NCBI GenBank assembly: GCA_937901445.1
Contig: CALDHY010000007.1
Coordinates: 1-64,000, forward strand
DNA: 64,000 nt
Source: an uncultured Selenomonadales bacterium
GTDB lineage: Bacteria > Bacillota > Negativicutes > Selenomonadales > Selenomonadaceae
Reading direction: 5' to 3'
Shown: positions 7,185 to 15,482 of the stretch, one piece after another
Position numbering within the stretch: position 1 is the stretch's first letter
Layout of the letters: each line of letters starts with the position of its first letter
Notes under the pieces: model-generated
The model's database searches: none
Told to the model about the DNA's origin: nothing
The model's input: the letters and a program-made list of their open reading frames with translations, nothing else
Made by a program: the position numbers and the translations under genes

Positions 7185-8645
7185 ATGACGCAGTTTGACA
7201 AAAGAAATATCTCAATGATGATGGATTTCTATGAAATGACAATGGCGAACGGCTACTTTGAAAGTGGCGGCGAACATTCGCGCGTTGCCTTTGACGTTTT
7301 CTACCGTCGTAACCCCGACGGCGGCGGCTTTTCAATTTTTGCCGGCTTGGAACAAATCATTGACTATGTAGAAAATATGCACTTCAGCGCGGCGGACGTT
7401 GAATATTTCCGCGCGCAAAATCTTTTCAGTGAAGAATTTTTGAATTACCTTGCAAACTTCAAATTTCACGGCGATATTTACGCCTTTCCTGAAGGTACGA
7501 TTATGTATCCCAATGAGCCGATTATGACGGTTATTGCGGATTTAATTGACGCACAACTTATTGAAACGGCAATTCTTACGCAAATTAACCATCAATCTTT
7601 AATTGCAACAAAGGCGCGGCGAATTGTACGCGCGGCTGAAGGGCGTTTTGTTTCAGACTTTGGAGCAAGGCGCGCTCACAATATGGACGCGGCAACTTTA
7701 GGGGCGCGCGCGGCTTTTATTGGCGGCGTCAACGGTACTGCAACGGTTGCGGCAGGACAAGTTTTCGGTATTCCAATTAACGGAACAATGGCTCATAGTT
7801 GGGTAATGTATTTCAAAGACGAGTTCGAGGCGTTCAAACGTTACGCTGAAGTTTACCCCAAAAATACAATGCTTTTAGTCGATACATACGACGTAATTCA
7901 TAGCGGCGTGCCAAATGCTATAAGAGTTGCAAAAGAAATTCTTGAACCGGCGGGCAACCGCTTAAAGGGCGTGCGGATTGATTCAGGCGACTTGGCGTAT
8001 TTGTCAAAAAAAGTTCGTAAAATGTTGGACGACGCGGGCTTACAAGATTGTAAAATTGTAGTTTCAAACAGTCTTGACGAATTTACAATAACTTCACTTT
8101 TGAATCAGGGCGCGGAAATTAACAGTTTCGGCGTCGGCGAAAGGTTGATAACTGCGCGAAGTGAACCGGTTTTCGGCGCGGTTTATAAAATTGTTGCCGT
8201 CGGTAACGATGATAAATTTGAGCCGCGAATTAAAGTCAGTGAAAACGTTGAAAAAATTACAAATCCCGGCTTGAAAGACGTTTACAGAATTTTTAACAGT
8301 GAAGGGCAAGCCGTCGCAGATATGATTTCGCTGAAGGATGAAGAAATTGACTTGTCAACGCCGTTCAGATATATTGACCCGGTAAAATCTTGGAAACAAC
8401 GCACTTTCAGTAATTGTACTGCGCGAAAACTTTTGAAACTTTACGTAAAAGACGGGCGGCGCGTTGAAACTTTGCCAACGTTGCAGGAAATTCGAGACTA
8501 CGTAAAACAACAACTTGATAACGAAATTTGGCAGGAAGAGCAACGCTTTGAAAATCCACACCACCATTACTTGGATATGACGCCGAATTATTACGAAATG
8601 AAAATGAACTTACTTTACAAAACACGTTCGCAGTTGAACGGATAA
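7185..8645 (+). CDS. pncB: Nicotinate phosphoribosyltransferase
   Basis: Makes nicotinate mononucleotide from nicotinate and PRPP in NAD salvage. The 486 residues have the family pattern: MMDFYEMTMANGYF at the start, FAGLEQIIDYVENM, FGARRAHNMDAA (the catalytic/phosphohistidine region), GTMAHSWVM, GVRIDSGDLAYLSKKVR, and the SFGVGERLIT segment. This is the longer Firmicutes-type NAPRTase. The start at 7185 is set by GAAGGAGA; in-frame codons upstream have no such site. aroE follows 22 bp downstream and is probably co-transcribed. Confidence 0.95.
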   Translation: MTQFDKRNISMMMDFYEMTMANGYFESGGEHSRVAFDVFYRRNPDGGGFSIFAGLEQIIDYVENMHFSAADVEYFRAQNLFSEEFLNYLANFKFHGDIYAFPEGTIMYPNEPIMTVIADLIDAQLIETAILTQINHQSLIATKARRIVRAAEGRFVSDFGARRAHNMDAATLGARAAFIGGVNGTATVAAGQVFGIPINGTMAHSWVMYFKDEFEAFKRYAEVYPKNTMLLVDTYDVIHSGVPNAIRVAKEILEPAGNRLKGVRIDSGDLAYLSKKVRKMLDDAGLQDCKIVVSNSLDEFTITSLLNQGAEINSFGVGERLITARSEPVFGAVYKIVAVGNDDKFEPRIKVSENVEKITNPGLKDVYRIFNSEGQAVADMISLKDEEIDLSTPFRYIDPVKSWKQRTFSNCTARKLLKLYVKDGRRVETLPTLQEIRDYVKQQLDNEIWQEEQRFENPHHHYLDMTPNYYEMKMNLLYKTRSQLNG

Positions 8646-8667
8646 AATTTTGAGGGGAGCGATTAAT

Positions 8668-9528
8668 TTGGCTTCTGAAGAAATAAAAAATTTTGGTATA
8701 CTCGGTTTTCCCGTTGGTCATTCACTGTCGCCGAAAATTCACATGGCTGCTTTCAAGGCGGCGGGTTTTCCGAATTACAACTATATTGCAATTCCCGTAC
8801 AAACAGGGCGGTTAATGCTTGCAGTTGACGGCTTGAAGGGCTTGGGATTTCGCGGCGCAAATGTTACAATCCCTCATAAATCGGCGATAATGAAATTTCT
8901 TGACGCGGTAGATTCTGACGCAATGATTATCGGCGCGGTTAATACGTTGGTAAATGACGGCGGGATGATAACCGGCTACAATACTGACGTTACAGGCTTT
9001 TTAAAATCTTTACAACAAGCAAAATTTTTACCTGAAGACTGCAACGCCGTAATGTTGGGCGCGGGCGGCGCGGCTCGTGCGATTCTTTGGGGACTTTGCA
9101 AACGTCGCGCAGGTTACGTTACAATCGGCGTTAGAAACGTTAAAAAAGCTAAAGTGCTTGAAAATGATTTTTGCGTTTACGGCAACGTTGAAGTTTTGGA
9201 TTGGCAGTCGGACGAATTTAAAGAAACTTTACAAACGGCTGACATTTTAATAAACACAACGCCGCTCGGAATGTACCCGGCAGTTGACGAAATGCCGCCA
9301 ATAGATTTAAAACTTTTGCCGGAAGGCGCGCTTGTCTACGATATAGTTTACAATCCTGCGAAAACAAAATTTTTGCAAACGGCAGAAAGTCTCGGCTATC
9401 AAACTTTGAACGGCTTGAATATGTTACTTTTACAAGGCGAAGAAGCTTACAGGCTTTTTACCGGCGAAATGCCTGATTTGGAAGTTATGCAAAAAGTCCT
9501 TGAAGACGAATTAAACGTTACACTTTAA
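8668..9528 (+). CDS. aroE: Shikimate dehydrogenase
   Basis: NADPH-dependent reduction of 3-dehydroshikimate in the chorismate pathway. The 286 residues contain the shikimate-binding GFPVGHSLSP, GANVTIPHKSAIM with the catalytic Lys, GAVNTLV, the nucleotide-binding MLGAGGAARAILW, INTTPLGMYP, and GLNMLLLQGEEAYRLFTG. The start is a TTG at 8668, eight bases after GAGGGGAG; the longer frame starts within the ribosome site. It follows pncB. Confidence 0.95.
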   Translation: MASEEIKNFGILGFPVGHSLSPKIHMAAFKAAGFPNYNYIAIPVQTGRLMLAVDGLKGLGFRGANVTIPHKSAIMKFLDAVDSDAMIIGAVNTLVNDGGMITGYNTDVTGFLKSLQQAKFLPEDCNAVMLGAGGAARAILWGLCKRRAGYVTIGVRNVKKAKVLENDFCVYGNVEVLDWQSDEFKETLQTADILINTTPLGMYPAVDEMPPIDLKLLPEGALVYDIVYNPAKTKFLQTAESLGYQTLNGLNMLLLQGEEAYRLFTGEMPDLEVMQKVLEDELNVTL

Positions 9529-9560
9529 ATTTTTACGATAAAATAAAAAAGCCGCTGTTT

Positions 9561-9630
9561 TAAGGATTAAGGATTAGGGGTTAAGGGCTAGGGAAAATAA
9601 ATCCTTAGCCCTTATTCCTTAACCCTTAAC
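9561..9630. repeat. Inverted pair of heptamer arrays (TAAGGNN)n - 8 nt - (NNCCTTA)n
   Basis: Left arm 9561-9593 (TAAGGAT, TAAGGAT, TAGGGG, TTAAGGG, CTAGGG). Right arm 9602-9630 is its inverse. The loop AAAATAAA is 8 bases. It would fold into a long hairpin between aroE and the MacB-like permease gene and may end transcription. This is the empty version of the structure that surrounds the four-helix-bundle gene at 23195. Confidence 0.85.
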
Positions 9631-9664
9631 ATTACGGGCGGTTATTTTTTTGAGGAGGTAAAAA

Positions 9665-10882
9665 ATGCTTTTTACTGAACTTTTAAAAATGGCGGCGTTG
9701 AGTTTGGTTGCTAACAAATTGCGCACAATCTTAACAATGCTTGGAATAATAATTGGCGTTGCATCCGTTGTTTCACTTGTTGCAGTTGGTATGGGCGTAC
9801 GAAAAAATGTTACTGATTCAATTTCTCGTTTAGGCTCGAATATGTTAATTGTCAATCCCGGCAGCGGAAATCGTGGCGGCGTACGCGGCGCGGCAGGTTC
9901 AATGCAAACTTTGAAATATGACGACGCAAAAGCCATAAAAGCAAAAATAAAAAATGTTTCCTACGTTTCACCAACTGCGCAGGGTACATATCAAGTTGTA
10001 GCCGGAAATGAAAACTGGAATACTTCAGTTTACGGCGTCATTCCCGAATACGTGGCGATACAATCTTTGACAATGCAGAGCGGGATATTTTTTACTGAAC
10101 ACGACGTTGACGTAAGAAGCCGCGTAGCCGTTATCGGTCCAACTGTTGCCACAAATCTTTTCGGCTCGGTTAATCCCGTCGGTAAAAAAATCCGCGTAGG
10201 CAACGCGCCTTATACGGTTATTGGACTTTTGGCAAGTAAAGGTTCTTCCGGTATGGGGCAAGATCAAGACGATATTGTTTTAATTCCCTTGACAACCGCG
10301 CAAGAAAGATTAATGGGTATCACTTACGTTAGAAGTATCAATGTACAAGTTACTGAAGCCGACAAAATGGACGAAGTACAAGCCAATATTGAAAAACTTT
10401 TGCGGCAACGTCACAGAATCCGCTCCGGTACTGAAGATGATTTCAACGTTAGAAATTTAACAAGCATAATGGAAACAATGAACGAAACAACCACAATGAT
10501 AACTTTGCTTTTAGGTTCAATCGCCGGAATTTCTTTGGTTGTCGGCGGTATCGGGATTATGAATATTATGATGGTTAGTGTAACGGAGCGCACGCGGGAA
10601 ATTGGAATTAGAAAAGCTATTGGCGCAACGTACAACAGCATAATGTTACAATTTCTGATTGAATCGACAATGATTAGTATTTTGGGCGGGATAATAGGAA
10701 TTTTTGTCGGAATGGGAATAGCGCATGCAATTTCGGAATTCGGCAACTTTACAACGGTTATCAGCAGTTTAAGTATCGTTGTAAGTTTTGGATTTTCACT
10801 TTTTGTAGGAATATTTTTTGGAATGTTGCCGGCGCGAAAAGCTGCGCGACTGGATCCTATTGACGCTTTAAGGTACGAATAA
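9665..10882 (+). CDS. MacB-like ABC transporter permease
   Basis: 405 residues with the MacB/LolC-type topology: one membrane segment after LLKMAALSLVANKLRTILTMLGIIIGVASVVSLVAVG, a large periplasmic MacB-PCD domain (about residues 45-260), then three membrane helices with the FtsX-type GGIGIMNIMMVSVTERTREIGIRKAIGA coupling motif. It is expected to drive export or mechanotransmission of a substrate in the envelope. The start has a strong GAGGAGG. The partner ATPase lies immediately downstream but on the opposite strand (2 bp between stops), an unusual arrangement. No HlyD-type adaptor is adjacent. Confidence 0.9.
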   Translation: MLFTELLKMAALSLVANKLRTILTMLGIIIGVASVVSLVAVGMGVRKNVTDSISRLGSNMLIVNPGSGNRGGVRGAAGSMQTLKYDDAKAIKAKIKNVSYVSPTAQGTYQVVAGNENWNTSVYGVIPEYVAIQSLTMQSGIFFTEHDVDVRSRVAVIGPTVATNLFGSVNPVGKKIRVGNAPYTVIGLLASKGSSGMGQDQDDIVLIPLTTAQERLMGITYVRSINVQVTEADKMDEVQANIEKLLRQRHRIRSGTEDDFNVRNLTSIMETMNETTTMITLLLGSIAGISLVVGGIGIMNIMMVSVTERTREIGIRKAIGATYNSIMLQFLIESTMISILGGIIGIFVGMGIAHAISEFGNFTTVISSLSIVVSFGFSLFVGIFFGMLPARKAARLDPIDALRYE

Positions 10883-10884
10883 TT

Positions 10885-11598
10885 TTAAACAATATCAATT
10901 TTTTCTGTAGTTTGTGCGGTAATAATATCTTTAGTAATTTTACCATCCTTAACCAAAATTTGTCTGTCAGCCGCCTGTGCAATATCCGGCTCATGCGTAA
11001 CAATAATTATCGTGGAGCCGGTTGAATGTAAATCTCTGAAAATCTGCATAATTTCAAGCGTCGACTTTGTATCCAAATTGCCCGTCGGCTCATCTGCAAG
11101 AATTATCGCCGGTTTCATTGCTATAGCCCGCGCTATTGCCACACGTTGTCTTTGCCCGCCGGAAAGTTCACTCGGCAAATGCTCGGCTCTGTCTGCAAGC
11201 GAAACTTTTTCCAACGCCTCAATCGCCATTGCGCGGCGCGTGTCTTTATTTATTCCCGCGTACACCGCCGGCAACTCAACATTTTCCAAGCTTGTCAATT
11301 TCGGCAACAAGTTAAATGTTTGATATACAAAGCCGATTGTTTTGTTGCGAATACCTGCAAGTTCGTCATCTGAAAGTTTGCTTACTTCCTTTTCAAGCAA
11401 TTTGTAACTGCCTTCAGTCGGTCTGTCCAAACACCCCAAAATATTCATCAAAGTTGACTTGCCGGAGCCGCTCGGTCCCATTAACGCCACAAATTCGCCT
11501 TCATCAATTTTTAAATCGACGCCGTTTAACGCCGCCACAATTTCACTGCCCATTTTGTAAAGTTTTTTTACGCCGGTTATAGTTACAACATTTGCCAA
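10885..11598 (-). CDS. ABC transporter ATP-binding protein (MacB/LolD type)
   Basis: 237 residues with Walker [11 protein letters not shown]-loop VYQTFNLLP, signature [14 protein letters not shown], Walker [13 protein letters not shown] and switch His VTHEPD, all intact. LolD/MacB-type sequence ([11 protein letters not shown] pattern). It most likely energises the convergent permease at 9665-10882. The gene is 13 bp downstream of the glycosyltransferase gene and probably co-transcribed with it. Confidence 0.92.
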   Translation of the reverse strand: MANVVTITGVKKLYKMGSEIVAALNGVDLKIDEGEFVALMGPSGSGKSTLMNILGCLDRPTEGSYKLLEKEVSKLSDDELAGIRNKTIGFVYQTFNLLPKLTSLENVELPAVYAGINKDTRRAMAIEALEKVSLADRAEHLPSELSGGQRQRVAIARAIAMKPAIILADEPTGNLDTKSTLEIMQIFRDLHSTGSTIIIVTHEPDIAQAADRQILVKDGKITKDIITAQTTEKIDIV

Positions 11599-11611
11599 AG
11601 TATCACCCGCT

Positions 11612-12643
11612 TTAAATATTTCTATCCAAAAGATTCAAACAATTTTTCAAAACGCCTTGCAGTTGATTCTGATTAAAATGCATTGCGTGCGCCCAATGAT
11701 ACGTCAACGCAAAATAAACCGCGTCCTTGCCAAAATATTTTCTGAAAGTATTTTCGATTGAATTGTAAACGCCGACAAATTTTTCGTCCCCGTATGAAGG
11801 CGAACTATCAAAATTTAAATTTTCATAAAAGCCGAAAAGACGCGACTTAATTTTGTATTTTAAAATATCATTGTTTCTAAAAAATTCAAATTCATTAATA
11901 AATTTTTCAAGCCACCTGAAATTTTCAATACGCCTTGAAATTTCATCTTCTAAATTAATTGGCGCGTTAGATTGAGTGTAGGGATTGTCCCGCCGAATGT
12001 AAAAACTTTCCGGCGTCTTTACCAAAACTTTTGCCCTCATAATCCACTTCAAAGAAACTGCCAATAAATCTTTTCTTATAAGGTCGGCAAAAATTTTTTC
12101 TTTCAAAACAAATTCACGCCTGAAAATATTGTACTGTAAATCTCGAAAAATTTTACCATCGAACCATTCATTAAATCTTAAATTTAAATCATCGCGCAGG
12201 ACTTCAATTTTAGTTACGGGAAATTTATCAAATGAAGTTTTGCGCAGCGGATTTTTAATAATTCCGTCGTTGCCGCTGATAAAAATATTTGCGCCGTGAA
12301 CAATATCTGCATCAAATTTTTCAGCAGTTTCATAAAAATTTTGCAGCGCGTTTTGTAAATATAAATCGTCATTGTGCAGGATTGTAAAATATTTGGCGAC
12401 GGCGTCTTGTACCAACAAATTTATCGTTGGAGCTTCGCCGAGATTTTTTTTATTGCGAAAAAGTTTAATTCGGCTGTCAAAAAAATTTTTTTGTACAAAT
12501 TCAAAAACACCGTCAGTTGAAAAATCGTCACGAATTATTATTTCAAAATCTTGAAAAGTTTGATTCAAAACGCTGTTAATACAATCTGCGACGTATTGCT
12601 TGCGATTGTACAGCGGTATCAGCACTGAAATTTTCGGCGTCAT
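11612..12643 (-). CDS. Family 2 glycosyltransferase
   Basis: 343 residues. The N-terminal GT-A domain has [41 protein letters not shown], a DXD-like HNDDLYL near residue 95, and a long Asp/Asn/Phe-rich C-terminal half of unknown fold. It transfers a sugar from a nucleotide donor, probably onto a surface glycan. The start at 12643 (MTPKISV) follows GAGGTGG; the longer frame has no ribosome site. Substrate unknown. Confidence 0.85.
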   Translation of the reverse strand: MTPKISVLIPLYNRKQYVADCINSVLNQTFQDFEIIIRDDFSTDGVFEFVQKNFFDSRIKLFRNKKNLGEAPTINLLVQDAVAKYFTILHNDDLYLQNALQNFYETAEKFDADIVHGANIFISGNDGIIKNPLRKTSFDKFPVTKIEVLRDDLNLRFNEWFDGKIFRDLQYNIFRREFVLKEKIFADLIRKDLLAVSLKWIMRAKVLVKTPESFYIRRDNPYTQSNAPINLEDEISRRIENFRWLEKFINEFEFFRNNDILKYKIKSRLFGFYENLNFDSSPSYGDEKFVGVYNSIENTFRKYFGKDAVYFALTYHWAHAMHFNQNQLQGVLKNCLNLLDRNI

Positions 12644-12678
12644 AAAACCACCTCGCGCAGATTTTATCACAAAAAAAT

Positions 12679-12707
12679 TTGGAATTAAATATTGAACGTG
12701 TTATAAT
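12679..12707 (+). promoter_or_regulatory. Promoter of tatA-metN-metI
   Basis: TTGGAA (12679-12684), 17 bp, TATAAT (12702-12707), 24 bp before the tatA ATG. It is divergent from the glycosyltransferase gene. Confidence 0.6.
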
Positions 12708-12731
12708 TCGGCGGCGAAAGGATTGGTTAAA

Positions 12732-13040
12732 ATGTTTGGAATTGGAATGGGCGAATTTATTTTAATTTTGATTGTAGGGTTAATAATTTTCGGACCCAAA
12801 AATTTACCTGAAGTAGGAAAGGCACTCGGCAAAGGTTTAAGGGAATTTCGCAAGGCGCAGGCGGCACTTTCGGCAACGCTTGAAGAATCCGTTAACGAAA
12901 CGCCAAAAAAAGTTGAAACTAAAACGGCTGAAGTTTCACTGGAAAAAAAGGCAGAACCGGAACCTGCGCGAGTAACAGTTGACGACGTAATAAAAACGGC
13001 AAAAGAAAATCCCGCCGTCAAAGAGGAGAAGTCAAATTGA
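12732..13040 (+). CDS. tatA: TatA/TatE-family twin-arginine translocase subunit
   Basis: 102 residues: a short N-terminal membrane helix (GEFILILIVGLIIFGPKNLPEVGKALGKG) followed by an amphipathic helix with the conserved FGPKKLPE-type hinge, then a charged Glu/Lys tail. Such proteins form the Tat pore for folded proteins. The hydrogenase small subunit in this window (23605-24687) carries a Tat signal and is a plausible client. ATG at 12732 is preferred over a TTG at 12723 because of spacing from AAAGGA. No tatC is seen nearby. It overlaps metN by 4 bp. Confidence 0.88.
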   Translation: MFGIGMGEFILILIVGLIIFGPKNLPEVGKALGKGLREFRKAQAALSATLEESVNETPKKVETKTAEVSLEKKAEPEPARVTVDDVIKTAKENPAVKEEKSN

Positions 13041-14104
13041 TAAAACTTTCAAATATAGAAAAAATTTACGATTCGCCCGCCGGAAAAGTGCACGCGCTGA
13101 AAGGTATAAATCTTGAAATTGCACGCGGCGAAATTTACGGGATAATCGGCTTGAGCGGCGCGGGAAAATCTACGCTTGTACGCTGTATCAATATGCTTGA
13201 ACGCCCGACCGCCGGAAATGTTTTGGTTGACGGGCAGGAAATGACTAAACTAAATGAAAGTCAACTGCGCGACGCCCGCAAAAATATTGGTATGATTTTC
13301 CAACATTTTAACTTGTTGAGTTCGGCTACGGTTTATGAAAATATCGCCTTCCCTTTGACACTTTCAAAAGTTCCAAAAGACGAAATTGCCAAAAAAGTTC
13401 AGCCGCTGTTGGAACTTGTCGGCTTGAAGGATAAAGCTAATCAATACCCCGCGCAACTTTCCGGCGGACAAAAACAGCGCGTAGGAATTGCCCGCGCCCT
13501 TGCAAGCAACCCCAAAATTTTACTCTGCGATGAAGCAACCAGCGCGCTTGACCCGCAAACTACAAAATCTATCCTTGCACTTATCAAAGATATTAACAAA
13601 AAACTTTCGCTGACCGTTGTTGTCATTACGCACGAAATGCAAGTTATCAAGGAAATTTGCGATAAAGTTGCAGTCATTTCAAACGGCGTAATTGCAGAGC
13701 GCGGCGCAGTACTTGAAGTTTTCACTAATCCTCAACACGAAATTACTAAAGAATTTATCAGCGTGCTACTTTCAAACGAATTACCCGCCGCCTTTCGCGG
13801 CAATGAAATTTCACAAACTAAAACGCCCGGCAGTCTTTTACTTTTGCGCTTAATTTTTTTGGGCGAAAAGGCTGATGATCCGGTACTCGCGCAGATGATT
13901 AGAAATTGTCCCGGCGTTGAATGTACAATGCTTTTCGGCAACCTTGATGAAATTCACGGCGTACCTTTTGGCAGATTTATAATCGGCTTAAGCGGCAGTG
14001 AAGACGCCGTACAAAACGCGCTGGAATTTTTGGGCGGTAAAGATGTGCGCGTGGAGGTGATTGGTTATGTCAAGCGAAACCAGCTTGAAGCCGGACACAG
14101 TTGA
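13037..14104 (+). CDS. metN: Methionine ABC transporter ATPase
   Basis: 355 residues: an ABC ATPase domain (Walker A GLSGAGKST, Q-loop FQHFNLLSSATVYENIAFPL, signature LSGGQKQRVGIARAL, Walker B ILLCDEATSALDP) and a C-terminal NIL domain (from about 260) that senses methionine and trans-inhibits transport. Start TTG at 13037 overlaps the tatA stop and has GAGGAG upstream. metI follows. The substrate-binding metQ is absent; a decayed unrelated gene lies where it would be expected. Confidence 0.93.
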   Translation: MIKLSNIEKIYDSPAGKVHALKGINLEIARGEIYGIIGLSGAGKSTLVRCINMLERPTAGNVLVDGQEMTKLNESQLRDARKNIGMIFQHFNLLSSATVYENIAFPLTLSKVPKDEIAKKVQPLLELVGLKDKANQYPAQLSGGQKQRVGIARALASNPKILLCDEATSALDPQTTKSILALIKDINKKLSLTVVVITHEMQVIKEICDKVAVISNGVIAERGAVLEVFTNPQHEITKEFISVLLSNELPAAFRGNEISQTKTPGSLLLLRLIFLGEKADDPVLAQMIRNCPGVECTMLFGNLDEIHGVPFGRFIIGLSGSEDAVQNALEFLGGKDVRVEVIGYVKRNQLEAGHS

Positions 14105-14162
14105 CGCGGTGTAGCGTTGCAGAAATTTCAAAGTTACAGCCGCGTTTTAAATTTTTTGGCAG

Positions 14163-14822
14163 GTGATTTTTATTAATGAAATAATTCCATTACTGACAAA
14201 GGCACTCGGTGAAACGGTTTACATGGTTTTAGTGTCAATGTTAATAGCCTCAATAATCGGCGTACCGCTCGGCGTGTTACTTCATACAACTGACAAAGGG
14301 CAAATTTTGGAATCGCCCGCGCTAAATAAAATTGTCGGCTCAATCGTAAACGCGCTGCGCTCCATTCCATTTATAATTTTAATGGTTGCAATAATTCCTT
14401 TCACAAGATTTTTGGTCGGCAGTGCTATTGGAACAACGGCGGCGATTGTACCGCTTGTCGTGGCGTCAATTCCTTTCATAGGGCGGCAAGTTGAAACTTC
14501 ACTAAAGGAAGTACCGGCGGGCTTGGTTGAGGCGGCTCTGTCAATGGGCGCAACGCCAATGCAAATTATTTCAAAAGTTTTATTGCCGGAAGCAATGCCT
14601 TCAATCGTCGCGCAGTTGACAACGGTTATAATTGCGCTTGTCGGTGAATCGGCAATGGCGGGCGCAATAGGCGGCGGCGGCTTGGGCGATTTAGCCATAA
14701 GATACGGCTACCAACGTTTTCGCCCTGAAGTAATGCTTGCAACCGTTGTAGTTTTAATTGTCTTGGTGCAGCTAGTACAATTTTTGGGAAATACTTTAGC
14801 AAAGAGGTTAAATAAGCGATGA
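14163..14822 (+). CDS. metI: Methionine ABC transporter permease
   Basis: 219 residues, about five membrane helices, with the MetI family sequences ALGETVYMVLVS, NALRSIPFIILMVAIIPFTR, the EAA coupling loop VEAALSMGATPMQIISKVLLPEAMPSI, and GGGGLGDLAIRYGYQRF. The start is doubtful. The GTG at 14163 overlaps the ribosome site AGGTG. An ATT at 14172, six bases after that site, would give MNEIIPLL, the usual MetI N-terminus. Its stop overlaps the ATG of the following pseudogene (ATGA). Confidence 0.93.
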   Translation: MIFINEIIPLLTKALGETVYMVLVSMLIASIIGVPLGVLLHTTDKGQILESPALNKIVGSIVNALRSIPFIILMVAIIPFTRFLVGSAIGTTAAIVPLVVASIPFIGRQVETSLKEVPAGLVEAALSMGATPMQIISKVLLPEAMPSIVAQLTTVIIALVGESAMAGAIGGGGLGDLAIRYGYQRFRPEVMLATVVVLIVLVQLVQFLGNTLAKRLNKR

Positions 14823-15137
14823 TTAAAATTAACGTCATTCATACGGGTAAAGTTTATGTTTCGCCCGCGTTGCCTTTCAAAGACAAAATTAAAAATCCCA
14901 ATCCTTTGCAACTTTCACTTTTATCTTTGTACGGGGTGGCATCGTGAAGTTAGCCCCAACGGCGAATATGACAGAATCGCGCAGGTTAAACATATGGGCG
15001 TCGGACACTTTTTAATTAATCAGGCAATTTATCGGCGCAAAAAAAATTTTTGGTAAATGCAGCTGAAATTGACGACACTAAAAAATTTCCAATTCGGTAC
15101 GCGGCGTCAATGTGGAGCGGAATAATTATTTGAATTT
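14820..15137 (+). pseudogene. Remnant of a metallo-beta-lactamase-fold hydrolase gene
   Basis: An ATG coupled to the metI stop opens IKINVIHTGKVYVSPALPFKD and reaches a stop at codon 42. The next frame continues with WHREVSPNGEYDRIAQVKHMGVGHFLINQAI, and a third piece near 15085-15137 reads KKFPIRYAASMWSG. From memory these match, in order, segments of MBL-fold metallohydrolases (HREVSPxGEYDRxAQxKHMGxGHxLINQA, KYPIRYTAAMW). The metal-binding HxHxDH region is missing. This is a decayed gene with internal deletion and frameshifts. Confidence 0.65.
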
Positions 15138-15428
15138 AAAATTATTTTTCAATCACTCAAAATTGTATATCATTTTAAAATCAACTCTTGATTTTTTCTT
15201 TCAAGTTCTAAATATTCTTCCGTGACTTTTTTGGCAACAGCGGTATTGTGGCGTGGAAATTTGACAACAAAATTTGGCGGTTAGATACTGAAAGTTTGAA
15301 ATTGTTGGTGTAACTGAAATCGAAGGTAAAGGTTTTTCAAATGGTTGGTGGCAAAAAAGTTTACAAGCGGCTTTTGATTAGGCGAAAAATGCCGCCAACT
15401 TAAAGCTTAAAGAAATTTTAAATACAAA
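15138..15428. other. Gap with decayed coding fragments
   Basis: No intact gene. On the minus strand about 15178-15285 reads FVVKFPRHNTAVAKKVTEEY then LELERKNQELILK and a stop, without a start. On the plus strand 15295-15380 reads EIVGVTEIEGKGFSNGWWQK then SLQAAFD and a stop. Both look like debris of older genes; I cannot assign them. Confidence 0.4.
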
Positions 15429-15461
15429 AGAAAAAACCTTGCAGAATTACGCCGCAAGGTT
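15429..15461 (-). terminator. Terminator of the chemoreceptor gene
   Basis: On the minus strand AACCTTGC pairs with GCAAGGTT around an 11-base loop, followed by TTTTTTC. It lies just downstream of the chemoreceptor stop. Confidence 0.8.
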
Positions 15462-15482
15462 AAATTTTTTGCAAGGAAAATT

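Noticed and set aside
14820-15137. metQ lipoprotein expected after metI
   Set aside because: The fragments match MBL-fold hydrolases, not a NlpA-type binding protein, and have no lipobox.
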